Source of the DNA: DATLYH01 sp035575035 | GTDB taxonomy: Bacteria; Planctomycetota; Planctomycetia; Gemmatales; Gemmataceae | DNA length: 11,466 nucleotides | Direction of reading: 5' to 3' | Assembly (NCBI GenBank): GCA_035575035.1 | Contig: DATLYH010000228.1 | Location: 1-11,466, forward strand | In this document: in pieces, positions 1 through 6,493 of the stretch | Position numbering within the stretch: position 1 is the stretch's first letter | Layout: every line of letters starts with the position of its first letter | The notes under the pieces: model-generated | Seen by the model: only the letters and a program-made list of their open reading frames with translations | Database searches by the model: none | Told to the model about the DNA's origin: nothing | Made by a program: the position numbers and the translations under genes

Positions 1-1299
1 GACCAGGCGGCGGTCGAGGTGGAGTTCCATGTTGCCGGTCCCCTTGAACTCCTCAAAGATCACCTCGTCCATCCGCGAGCCGGTGTCGATCAGGGCGGTG
101 GCCAGGATGGTCAGCGACCCCCCCTCCTCGATGTTGCGGGCAGCACCGAAGAACCGCTTCGGCTTGTGCAGGGCGTTGGCATCCACGCCGCCGGAGAGGA
201 TCTTGCCGGAGTGCGGCACCTCGGTGTTGTAGGCCCGGGCCAGACGGGTGATCGAGTCAAGCAGGATGACCACATCGGTGCCATACTCGACCATGCGCTT
301 GGCCTTCTCGATGACCATCTCGCTGACCTGGACGTGCCGGCTGGCCGGCTCGTCAAACGTCGAGCTGATGACCTCGGCGTGCGGCCCCTTGACGGTCCGC
401 TCCATCTCGGTCACTTCCTCGGGGCGCTCGTCGATGAGCAGGACAATGACGTAGCACTCGGGGTGGTTCTGCAAGATGCTGTTGGCGATCTTCTGCAAGA
501 GGATGGTCTTGCCGGTGCGCGGCGGGGCAACAATCAGGCCGCGCTGCCCCTTGCCGATCGGCGTCACCAGGTCCATCACCCGCATGTTGATTTCCGTGGG
601 GGTCGTTTCCAGGATCAGCCGTTCGTTGGGATGCAGCGGCGTCAGATCGTCGAAGACCACCTTCTGGGTCAGGATCTCGGGATCCTGGTAGTTGATGGCC
701 TCGACGCGGAGCAGGGCAAAGTAACGCTCGTTCTCCTTGGGGGGGCGGATCTGGCCAGCGACCACCGCCCCGGTGCGCAGGCCGAAACGGCGGATCTGGC
801 TGGGCGAGATGTAGATGTCGTCGGGGCAGGGGAGGTAGTTGTAATCGGGACTGCGGAGGAAGCCGAACCCGTCGGGCAGGACCTCGAGCGTACCTTCGCC
901 GAACATCAGGCCGTTCTGCTTGACGCGCTCCTTGAGGATCTTGAAGATCAAGTCCTGCTTCTTCAGGCCGGTGTAGTCGGTCAGCCCCTCCTCCTTGGCG
1001 ATCTTGAGGAGCTGCGGCATGGTCATCTGCTGCAGCTCGCTAATGTGCGTGCTGCCGCGCTTGATCTCTTCGTAACGGCTGTTGACCTCATCGTCGAAAC
1101 CGACATAGTCGTCCTCGGCGGGGTCCTCGCGGGAAGCCGGGCCGGTCTCGGCAGCGGCTTCGGTCCGGTCAAGTCCGGCGTCGGCCGCGCCGGCGTCGGC
1201 TCGGCGAAGATCCTCCTCGCCGTTGGCGGCGGCGTCGGGCTTGGCCCGCGTTCGGGGCCGGGGGATGTTGGTTTCTCGGCGGCTCTTGGCTTCTGCCAT
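1..1299 (-). CDS. rho: Transcription termination factor Rho (3' end cut by window edge)
   Basis: Rho is the hexameric RNA-dependent ATPase/helicase that ends transcription of untranslated RNA. The 433 codons visible run off the left edge without a stop; by comparison with E. coli Rho about 65 C-terminal residues are missing. An N-terminal extension of about 80 residues is Ala/Asp/Glu/Arg-rich and probably disordered. The Rho N-terminal helical domain follows (about 85-135), then the cold-shock-like RNA-binding domain (about 136-205, with the conserved DGFGFLRS and DDIYISPSQIRRF), then the RecA-like ATPase domain. Its P-loop is APPRTGKT at 258-265, followed by LLIDERPEEVTEM, STFDEPASRH and the SITRLARAYN Q-loop region. 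The ATG at 1299 has an AAGGAG Shine-Dalgarno at 1310-1315, 10 nt upstream. It lies downstream of coaE on the same strand across a 284-bp gap. Identity is certain. Thr at P-loop position 262 replaces the Ala of E. coli, a conservative change. Confidence 0.98.
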   Translation of the reverse strand, partial: MAEAKSRRETNIPRPRTRAKPDAAANGEEDLRRADAGAADAGLDRTEAAAETGPASREDPAEDDYVGFDDEVNSRYEEIKRGSTHISELQQMTMPQLLKIAKEEGLTDYTGLKKQDLIFKILKERVKQNGLMFGEGTLEVLPDGFGFLRSPDYNYLPCPDDIYISPSQIRRFGLRTGAVVAGQIRPPKENERYFALLRVEAINYQDPEILTQKVVFDDLTPLHPNERLILETTPTEINMRVMDLVTPIGKGQRGLIVAPPRTGKTILLQKIANSILQNHPECYVIVLLIDERPEEVTEMERTVKGPHAEVISSTFDEPASRHVQVSEMVIEKAKRMVEYGTDVVILLDSITRLARAYNTEVPHSGKILSGGVDANALHKPKRFFGAARNIEEGGSLTILATALIDTGSRMDEVIFEEFKGTGNMELHLDRRLV

Positions 1300-1340
1300 G
1301 TTCAGGTTTCTCCTTTGGGCTGGCGCGGGAAGCGTCAGCC

Positions 1341-1418
1341 AGGGGTCGGGGGTCAGGGGTCAGGGGTCAGAGAAGCTGATTCGCGCTTCTGACTCCTGAT
1401 TCCTGACTCCTGATTCCT
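1341..1418. repeat. Heptad tandem repeat forming a long hairpin in the rho leader
   Basis: Four 7-nt units AGGGGTC (1341-1368, the second starting with G) are followed by AG, then AGAAGC (1371-1376), an 8-nt loop, GCTTCT (1385-1390) and four units alternating GACTCCT/GATTCCT (1391-1418). The right arm is the reverse complement of the left apart from transitions and a 2-nt bulge, so the whole block folds into a hairpin of about 34 bp. It lies between coaE and rho, about 26 nt upstream of the rho Shine-Dalgarno. Short heptad tandem repeats are known in cyanobacteria and, from memory, planctomycetes. The rest of the 284-bp gap (1300-1583) has an AT-rich patch near 1489-1512, the only place that could hold a rho promoter, but I see no convincing hexamer pair. 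Confidence 0.8.
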
Positions 1419-1583
1419 GGCCGGCGGCCGCGCTGGGGACACCGAGATGTCTCCCGACAGGTGCTGCGCGGCAAGCGCCAGCGGCAGGTAGCTAATTAGT
1501 TAGAAAGAGGGATCAATCGACCCTTTGCCTCTGTTGGTTGAACAAGCCGATGGTCGCGGTGCGGACGGCTGGGGAAGACCGGA

Positions 1584-2195
1584 TCAGGCGCCAGTACCCC
1601 AGCGCCGGAGCAGGTCGTCCACCTGCCGGGCCAGGTCCTCCGGCGAGCCGGAGTTGTCCACCACGTAATCGGCACGACTCCTCTTCTCCGTGAGCGACAG
1701 CTGAGCGTTTTCGCGGGCAGCCACCTCCTTTTCTGTCCACCCCCGTTGCTGGGCCAGCCGCTGAAGCCGCACCTCCCGGGGGGCATGAACATAGACGAGC
1801 CGGTCGCACAGCTTATTCCAACCCGCCTCGAGCATGATGGCCGCGTCCAGCACCACCAGCGTCACCGCCGGGTCGGCCACGGCCTCGGCGACCTGTTCCT
1901 GCAACCGCCGCTCGATCCAGGGGAAAACCATCGCCTCCAACGCCCGGCGTTCCTTGGCGTCGGCGAAGACAATCGCCCCCAGTTTGCGGCGATCGACCTC
2001 GCCCTGCTCGTCCAGGACCTGCGGCCCCCAGCGTCGGACCACCTGGTCCCGGATGGCGGGCTGGCGCAGGGCCTCGTGGCCCGCCTGGTCGCCGGAAACC
2101 ACCCGGCCGCCGTGACGGGCGAACTCGGCCGCGACCCGGCTCTTGCCGCTGCCGATCCCCCCAATCAGGCCGACGACCGGTTTATTCAACGTCAA
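1584..2195 (-). CDS. coaE: Dephospho-CoA kinase
   Basis: CoaE phosphorylates the 3'-hydroxyl of the ribose of dephospho-CoA with ATP, the last step of coenzyme A synthesis in the cytoplasm. The 203 residues are a normal family length. The P-loop GGIGSGKS is at 12-19; Asp36 in SGDQAGHEAL matches the substrate-binding Asp of the usual DAD motif. The lid/LID-like region and the C-terminal RENAQLSLTEKRSRAD and DYVVDNSGS (about 161-184) match the family. The usual His-Pro after the central helix is Phe-Pro here (residues 91-92), an odd substitution. The start is TTG at 2195: the frame is closed upstream by TGA, no ATG fits, and a GGTGA Shine-Dalgarno lies 8-9 nt upstream. The first 14 nt overlap the end of the preceding small gene, so translation is probably coupled to it. 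Confidence 0.95.
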   Translation of the reverse strand: MTLNKPVVGLIGGIGSGKSRVAAEFARHGGRVVSGDQAGHEALRQPAIRDQVVRRWGPQVLDEQGEVDRRKLGAIVFADAKERRALEAMVFPWIERRLQEQVAEAVADPAVTLVVLDAAIMLEAGWNKLCDRLVYVHAPREVRLQRLAQQRGWTEKEVAARENAQLSLTEKRSRADYVVDNSGSPEDLARQVDDLLRRWGTGA

Positions 2196-2472
2196 TGCGA
2201 TAACTCACCATCCAAAGCTCGAGTTGCTCAAGTGTTGTCTTCCAGCGAGCCTTGAACTCTTTCATCCACCGCCGGTTTTCAACGGTATCTGGAACATCAA
2301 CCGTGATCCTCACCAAAGTGTCTCGGTAATAAACGCCGGTCTGGTACCAGTGACCTTCGATCTTTTGGGTTTCGTAGCTGGCGCCTCCAAACCGTTCGGC
2401 GATTTCTCGGACCGCCTTACCGATCCACTTGCGCGGAACAGGCTTCCCATCATTGAATTGAAGCGGCAACAT
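2182..2472 (-). CDS. Small conserved-type protein of unknown function (second of a pair)
   Basis: The predicted protein has 96 residues with no signal peptide or membrane segment, so it is probably cytoplasmic. It begins MLPLQFNDGKPVP, then a basic amphipathic helix (KWIGKAVREIAERFGG), a probable beta region (GHWYQTGVYYRDTLVRITVDVPD), and a C-terminal part rich in Trp, Lys and Arg. The FNDGxPVP opening and the YRDxLVRxxVDVPDT stretch resemble, from memory, small uncharacterised proteins of cyanobacteria and planctomycetes; I cannot assign a function. Its ATG overlaps the stop of the preceding gene by one base (TAATG) and has no good Shine-Dalgarno of its own, which indicates translational coupling. 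It overlaps the coaE start by 14 nt. Base composition is markedly less GC-rich than polA. A toxin-antitoxin partner role is possible but has no direct support. Confidence 0.8.
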   Translation of the reverse strand: MLPLQFNDGKPVPRKWIGKAVREIAERFGGASYETQKIEGHWYQTGVYYRDTLVRITVDVPDTVENRRWMKEFKARWKTTLEQLELWMVSYRIDVE

Positions 2473-2675
2473 TACGCTCGAAACGCCGCCGTTTGCTGCT
2501 CATAGGTCGCCCTTCCGATCACGGTGAACGAAAAATTCTCGTGGACGAGGGCTGCCAAGGCAGCCTCAGGGACGATGACTTCACCGGTTGCTAGTACAGT
2601 CCCAGGAAAGACGCCGGCCAGGAAGCCAACGGCTTCGTCCTGCGTTTCCTGGTTAGGGAATTTGATGGTCACCAT
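2472..2675 (-). CDS. Small conserved-type protein of unknown function (first of a pair)
   Basis: The predicted protein has 67 residues, starting MVTIKFPNQETQDEAVGFLAG and ending in GRATYEQQTAAFRA. It looks like a compact alpha/beta protein: a short strand (VTIKFP), a helix (TQDEAVGFLAGV), strands around ATGEVIVPEAAL and FSFTVIG, then a C-terminal helix. No catalytic motif, membrane segment or metal site is visible. The VPEAALxAL and FTVxGxATYEQ stretches resemble, from memory, uncharacterised small proteins in cyanobacteria and planctomycetes. The ATG at 2675 has a good AGGAG Shine-Dalgarno 9 nt upstream. The gene starts 103 nt after the polA stop with no clear terminator between, so it may be co-transcribed with polA. 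Its stop overlaps the start of the next gene by one base. Function unknown. Confidence 0.78.
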   Translation of the reverse strand: MVTIKFPNQETQDEAVGFLAGVFPGTVLATGEVIVPEAALAALVHENFSFTVIGRATYEQQTAAFRA

Positions 2676-2778
2676 GCTGCTTCTCTCCTCTTGTGCTTGG
2701 CTTAATCGTTAAGACCCTTGTTTCGATCGAGATCGATCATCCGTTTGACGGCATCCGTAACGGGCGACCCGCCTCCCC

Positions 2779-5655
2779 TTATCTGCGAGCGGTGACCGCC
2801 GTTACTGCCTCACGGACTTCCTCGACATCCAGCCAGTTGGGGCCGCCGGCCAGGTCCACCTTCAGCGGCACCTCTAGCTTCAGCGCCTTCTCCAGCGGCG
2901 TTGTCATTTCCTCGCGGACCAACTCGGCCACTTCGTCGAACTCGCCGGGCGGCGCCTCCAGCACCAATTCGTCGTGGATCTGGAGCAGCATCCGCGCCCG
3001 CCGCTTCTCCGCCCGCAGCCGGCGGTGGATGTTCAGCATCGCCAACTTGATCAGGTCCGCCGCCGAGCCCTGGATCTCCATGTTGATCGCCTCACGCTCG
3101 GGCTGGTTGCGCTGCTGATAGGTCGAGTCCGGCCGAATGCCACGGATCGCCCGTCGCCGGCCGAGGATGGTGCCGACATAGCCGGTCTGGCGGCACTTCT
3201 CCAGAAGTCGCGCCTGGTACTCCTTTACCTTCGGATAGCGGGCGAAGTAGGCATCGATAAAGCGGGCCGCCTCCTCCTTGGAGATACCCAGCCGGGCCGC
3301 CAGGCCGTGGGCGCTGATGCCGTAGATGACGCCGAAGTTGACCGTCTTGGCCATCCGCCGCATCTCGGCCGTCACGTCCTTCTCGGGCACGCCGAAGATC
3401 TGGGCCGCCACGGCCGCGTGGATGTCCTGATCGAGGGCGAAAGCCCGCCGCAGGTGCTCGTCGCCACTGAAGTGGGCCAGCAGCCGCAACTCGATCTGCG
3501 AGTAGTCGGCCGTCAGCAGCTTCCAGCCCTTCTCCGGCAAGAACGCCTGGCGGATCTGCCGGCCCTGTTCCCGCCGCACCGGGATGTTTTGCAGGTTCGG
3601 GTCGCTGGAGCTAAGCCGCCCCGTTGCCGCCACCGTCTGATTAAACGAGGCATGGACCCGGCCGGTGCGCGGGTTGACCAGTGCGGGCAGGGCGTCAACA
3701 TAGGTCCCCTTCAGCTTGGCGATCTGCCGGTGCTCCAGGATCTTCCGCGGCAGCTCATGCAGGGCCGCCAGCCGTTCCAGCGTCTCCTGGTCGGTGCTCG
3801 CCTCGCCGGTCGTGTCGGTGCGGCGCTGGGCCGGCAGCTGCAACTCGGTGAACAGCACCTGCCGTAACTGCTTGGGCGAGGCGATGTTGAACGGGTGGCC
3901 GGCCAGCCGGTAGATCTCCTGCTCGATGTCGGCCAGCTGCCGCTCCATCTCCTTGCTCAGCCGCATCAGCAGCGGGATGTCCAGGCGGATGCCGTTATAC
4001 TCTAGCTCCGCCAGCACCTCGATGAGGGGCACCTCCAGCTCGTCGTAGAGTTTTTTCAGGTTCTCTTTCTCAAGTTCCCGGTCGAGCAGCTCGGCCAGCC
4101 GCCAGGCGACATCGGCATCCTCGCCGGCGTACCGGGCCACCCGGGCGGTGCTCACCTGATCCATTCGCAGCTGGTTCTTCCCCCGCTTGCCGATCAGGTC
4201 GGTGATCGGGGTGACCGCGTGATTCAGATAGCGCAGCGCTAGCTCCTCCAGGCCGTGACTGCGCTCGCCAGCGTGGAGCAAGTAGTCGGCCACCATCGGG
4301 TCGTCGCGGACCCCAGCCACCTCCACCCCCTGCCCCCGCAACACCACAAGGTCGAACTTGATGTTCTGGTTCACCTTGGCGACGGCTGGGTCTTCCAGGA
4401 CCCGGCGGAGTTTCTCCAGCGTCGCGTCGGGGTCGAGTACCGGGTCCTTGGCGGGGCCGCGCACCGGCAGATACCACGCCTCCCCCGCCTTCCAGGCGAA
4501 GGCGTAGCCGACCACCTCGCATTCTAACGGCTGCAACCCGGTCGTCTCCAGGTCGAAGGCGATGCGCTTCTGCTGACGCAGCTCCTGGAGGAAGGTCTGG
4601 AGCTTCTCCGGCGTATCGACTAGATGGTAATTCGCTTTCCAGGAGCCGTCCTTTTCCCCGGCGAGGTTCGCGCCGAAGGGGAATAGTTCGTCGGCAGCAA
4701 ACAGCTCGCCTTGCTGCTGGCCTCCCTCACCCTTACCCTCTCCCTCCCCGGAGGGAGAGGGTAAGGGTGAGGGGAGCGGCTGGGCGGCCCGTACCTGGTT
4801 GGCCAGGCCGCGGAACCCCCATTCCTGGAACAGGGCCAGCAGCCGCGGCGCGTCCCACTCTTGCAGCCGCCAGCCCTCCCAGTCGAACGCGACCGGCGCA
4901 TCGGTGGCCAGGCGGACCAGCCGGCGGGTCGGCTCGACCTTGTCGGCGAAGGCCCGCAGGTTCTCCTGCCGCTTGGCCCCTGGGACACGATCGAGGTTGG
5001 CCAGGATGTTCTCCAGACTGCCGAACTGTTGCAGCAACAGGGCGGCCGTCTTCGGGCCGATGCCCGGCACCCCCTTGATGTTATCGACCGGATCGCCGAC
5101 CAGGACCTGGAAGTCAACCACCTGCTCGGGGGTAATACCCCATTCGGCCAGCAACTCGGCCCGGCCGAACTCCTTCCGCTTGCGGAGGTTGTAGAGACGG
5201 ACCCGGTCGGTGATCAGCTGGCGGCAGTCCTTGTCGCTGGTGCACAGGAACACGTCCAGCCCGCGCTGCTCGGCGGCCCGGGCGACGGTGGCCAGCAGGT
5301 CGTCGGCCTCGTAGCCGGGCACCCCGAGGACTGGGATGCGCATGGCGTCGAGGACCTGCCGGATCAGGGGAATTTGTAGTTGGAGGTCATTGGGCAGGGG
5401 CTCGCGGTGGGCTTTGTACTCGGGAAAGATCTGCTCGCGGAACGTTGGTCCGTCCACGTCGAAGGCGCAGACCAGGTAGTCAGGCTTCTTCTCTTGGCGC
5501 AGGAACATCAGGTCGCGGGTGAAACCGAAGACCGCGTTGGTCGGCAGGCCGGACGGGCTGCTCATCTCCGGGATGGCGTGAAAGACCTGGAAGATGAGCG
5601 AGTGAGCATCGATCAGATACATTCGTCCAGCCGCGGCGGCCGCGCCTGACGACAT
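2779..5655 (-). CDS. polA: DNA polymerase I
   Basis: Pol I removes RNA primers and fills gaps in replication and excision repair. The protein has 958 residues (E. coli 928). The 5' nuclease domain (about 12-285) has Asp16, AFDVDGPTFR (64-73), EADDL (116-120), SDKD (140-143), VGDPVDN (186-192) and a helix-hairpin-helix (GVPGIGPKTA). The proofreading domain (about 343-535) keeps DLE (368-370), Asn431/Asp435 and Tyr509/Asp513, so it should be active. The polymerase domain has motif A with Asp717, the O-helix with Arg766, Lys770, Phe774 and Tyr778, and motif C His894-Asp895-Glu896. The ATG at 5655 has AAGGAA about 8 nt upstream; Met12 is an alternative start nearer the usual family N-terminus but has a weaker ribosome site. 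The linker at 295-311 is encoded by a palindromic repeat, listed separately. A promoter about 420 nt upstream probably drives it. Confidence 0.98.
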   Translation of the reverse strand: MSSGAAAAAGRMYLIDAHSLIFQVFHAIPEMSSPSGLPTNAVFGFTRDLMFLRQEKKPDYLVCAFDVDGPTFREQIFPEYKAHREPLPNDLQLQIPLIRQVLDAMRIPVLGVPGYEADDLLATVARAAEQRGLDVFLCTSDKDCRQLITDRVRLYNLRKRKEFGRAELLAEWGITPEQVVDFQVLVGDPVDNIKGVPGIGPKTAALLLQQFGSLENILANLDRVPGAKRQENLRAFADKVEPTRRLVRLATDAPVAFDWEGWRLQEWDAPRLLALFQEWGFRGLANQVRAAQPLPSPLPSPSGEGEGKGEGGQQQGELFAADELFPFGANLAGEKDGSWKANYHLVDTPEKLQTFLQELRQQKRIAFDLETTGLQPLECEVVGYAFAWKAGEAWYLPVRGPAKDPVLDPDATLEKLRRVLEDPAVAKVNQNIKFDLVVLRGQGVEVAGVRDDPMVADYLLHAGERSHGLEELALRYLNHAVTPITDLIGKRGKNQLRMDQVSTARVARYAGEDADVAWRLAELLDRELEKENLKKLYDELEVPLIEVLAELEYNGIRLDIPLLMRLSKEMERQLADIEQEIYRLAGHPFNIASPKQLRQVLFTELQLPAQRRTDTTGEASTDQETLERLAALHELPRKILEHRQIAKLKGTYVDALPALVNPRTGRVHASFNQTVAATGRLSSSDPNLQNIPVRREQGRQIRQAFLPEKGWKLLTADYSQIELRLLAHFSGDEHLRRAFALDQDIHAAVAAQIFGVPEKDVTAEMRRMAKTVNFGVIYGISAHGLAARLGISKEEAARFIDAYFARYPKVKEYQARLLEKCRQTGYVGTILGRRRAIRGIRPDSTYQQRNQPEREAINMEIQGSAADLIKLAMLNIHRRLRAEKRRARMLLQIHDELVLEAPPGEFDEVAELVREEMTTPLEKALKLEVPLKVDLAGGPNWLDVEEVREAVTAVTARR
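4724..4773. repeat. Perfect 24-bp inverted repeat inserted in frame in polA
   Basis: Positions 4724-4747 are the exact reverse complement of 4750-4773, with only CC between, a 50-bp near-perfect palindrome. One arm is purine-only except for two T residues, with GGAGGGAGAGGG at its centre-proximal end. It encodes about residues 295-311 of DNA polymerase I, a Pro/Ser then Gly/Glu/Lys low-complexity stretch, in the flexible linker between the 5' nuclease and proofreading domains, and keeps the frame. Sequences of the type CCCTCACCC...CCCTCTCCC/GGGAGAGGG are, from memory, widespread dispersed palindromes in many bacterial genomes, usually intergenic. It is probably a small non-autonomous repeat that landed where the protein tolerates it. 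Confidence 0.9.
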
Positions 5656-5675
5656 GACACGTTTCCTTCACTGTA

Positions 5676-5697
5676 GCCACGGCGGAGATGCCGTGGC
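5676..5697. repeat. Stem-loop just upstream of the polA ribosome binding site
   Basis: GCCACGGC (5676-5683) and GCCGTGGC (5690-5697) form a perfect 8-bp stem with a 6-nt loop. It sits in the polA leader about 8-10 nt upstream of the AAGGAA ribosome site. It could affect mRNA stability or translation start. It also resembles the style of short dispersed palindromes seen in planctomycete genomes, so it may be a repeat copy with no regulatory role. Confidence 0.6.
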
Positions 5698-5877
5698 GAA
5701 CGACCCTTGGTCCGGCCGCGCCGGGCGACATGACCCCCTTGCCTGCTTCCCTCCTCCGGTCCAAGGCCGGGGAGAACGTTTTTGGAGTGGCCGAGGCGGC
5801 CGGACACGGATGGCAGATTGTTTGGGATTACATGGGTGCTTGCCCAAGGTCTTGCCCACAAGGGGAGGTAGTTAGTT

Positions 5878-5973
5878 ATGCGCAGGAATATTTCTGGACC
5901 TAACCGACCGGTTCGGCCCGGCGTCGATGCCGGGTTTTCGGAGGTACCGCTGGATCACCCACTCTATTGCTAG
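5878..5973 (+). CDS. Possible 31-residue small ORF, unknown function
   Basis: An ATG at 5878 follows a strong GGGGAGG Shine-Dalgarno (5862-5868) at 9-nt spacing and opens 31 codons ending in TAG at 5971-5973. The peptide starts MRRNISGPNRPVRPG and ends DHPLYC; it is basic and Pro-rich at the N-terminus, with no membrane segment. Only the ribosome site argues for it. Against it: no clear promoter upstream on the plus strand, a terminator-like hairpin in its middle, and its position opposite the probable polA leader. It could be a chance ORF or a leader peptide; I do not recognise it. Confidence 0.25.
   Translation: MRRNISGPNRPVRPGVDAGFSEVPLDHPLYC
5917..5938 (+). terminator. Possible intrinsic terminator hairpin
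   Basis: CCCGGC (5917-5922), loop GTCGAT, GCCGGG (5929-5934), then TTTT gives a 6-bp GC stem and a short U-tract on the plus strand. On the minus strand, the probable polA leader, the same hairpin has no following U-tract. What transcript it would end is unclear; it lies inside the possible 31-codon ORF. The U-tract is short, so this may be only a hairpin. Confidence 0.35.
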
Positions 5974-6079
5974 AGCCCGTTCGACCTATCCCTCACGCGA
6001 TGGAGAGGCTCAAGTGGCGAAGTATGGGAACAGGAGATGAGTACTCACAGCGGGAAGGCTTTGTCGTGCTTCTAAGGGG

Positions 6080-6108
6080 AGTGTAAGACGACCAGTCTGC
6101 CCTGTCAA
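6080..6108 (-). promoter_or_regulatory. Sigma-70-like promoter for polA
   Basis: Read on the minus strand: a perfect -35 TTGACA (6103-6108), 17-bp spacer, then TACACT (6080-6085) as the -10 (4 of 6 consensus). Transcription would start near 6072 and give polA a leader of about 417 nt. No better promoter was seen between here and polA. The surrounding DNA is less GC-rich than the repeat-dense stretch beside it, as expected for a promoter. Confidence 0.6.
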
Positions 6109-6215
6109 GAGGATTTAGCCGGACCTTCGCAGTTTAAGCGCCGGTCAGGCGGAAAATCGACCGGCAGGGGACCGGGGGGGCCGAAGGGGGTGTCCGGGCG
6201 GTACGTTCGCACCGA

Positions 6216-6240
6216 AGCGAGCGGCCAGTGTAAGCTGGCC
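6216..6240 (+). repeat. GC-rich hairpin repeat, copy 1
   Basis: A 25-bp block starting AGCGAGCGGCCAG is identical to 6377-6401. It contains the stem GGCCAG/CTGGCC with loop TGTAAG. It belongs, with base changes, to the same family as the tandem array at 8147-8342, where the stem reads GGCCGG/CCGGCC in the best copy. It lies upstream of the plus-strand promoter, 136 bp away from the minus-strand one. Confidence 0.85.
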
Positions 6241-6316
6241 GGTGGGATAAACCCGGCGGCCCGCTCCCTTCGCGCCAGGCTGGCCCCAGACCGCGCCGCG
6301 GTCCCGCTCAATTTCA

Positions 6317-6344
6317 TTGACAGCAAGCCCATATCCTCTAAACT
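6317..6344 (+). promoter_or_regulatory. Sigma-70-like promoter for the coiled-coil gene
   Basis: A perfect -35 TTGACA (6317-6322), 16-bp spacer and TAAACT (6339-6344) as -10 (4 of 6 consensus). The start would be near 6351, giving a leader of about 143 nt that contains repeat copy 2. It is placed back to back with the polA promoter, the two -35 boxes 208 bp apart. Confidence 0.6.
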
Positions 6345-6376
6345 GAAGTAGATCGCCGGAACTGGTTGGAGGATGC

Positions 6377-6401
6377 AGCGAGCGGCCAGTGTAAGCTGGC
6401 C
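6377..6401 (+). repeat. GC-rich hairpin repeat, copy 2
   Basis: It is identical over 25 bp to 6216-6240, in direct orientation, 161 bp away, with stem GGCCAG/CTGGCC. It falls in the predicted 5' leader of the coiled-coil gene, about 90 nt before its start codon, and would form a hairpin in that mRNA. Confidence 0.85.
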
Positions 6402-6493
6402 AGTGTGACAAAGGCGCGGCGAACCGATGCCCCGCCGTACCTGAATGTCCCCATCCTGCGCGCAAGTCCCCGTCGCTTCATGAGGTTTCTACC

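Larger units (their letters stand above)
5656..6493. other. 838-bp spacer between divergent genes
   Basis: No confident protein gene lies here. It holds, left to right: a stem-loop just upstream of polA, a possible 31-codon ORF with an internal terminator-like hairpin, a minus-strand promoter facing polA, a very GC-rich stretch (about 6130-6300) with one copy of a hairpin repeat, a plus-strand promoter, and a second repeat copy in the leader of the coiled-coil gene. Long minus-strand frames here run across the repeats and look like by-products of high GC. The CTTGCCCA octamer occurs twice 12 nt apart (near 5838 and 5850), possibly an operator, but this is weak. Confidence 0.7.

Noticed and set aside
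19..1392. 457-codon plus-strand open frame opposite rho
   Set aside because: It is antisense to the clearly real rho frame; long antisense frames are expected at high GC. The peptide resembles no family I know.
2182..2675. Naming the small pair a toxin-antitoxin system
   Set aside because: Only size and coupling suggest it; neither protein shows a toxin or DNA-binding motif, so it is left as unknown.
2974..3867. 297-codon plus-strand open frame opposite polA
   Set aside because: It is antisense to the polymerase domain with all its motifs; a high-GC shadow.
5941..5970. GCTGGATCACC string like the 3' end of 16S rRNA
   Set aside because: Only 11 nt match and the surrounding sequence has none of the other conserved 16S 3' features; chance similarity.
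6000..6086. 28-codon plus-strand ORF starting MERLKWRSMGTG
   Set aside because: No Shine-Dalgarno, overlaps the minus-strand promoter, and no recognisable similarity.
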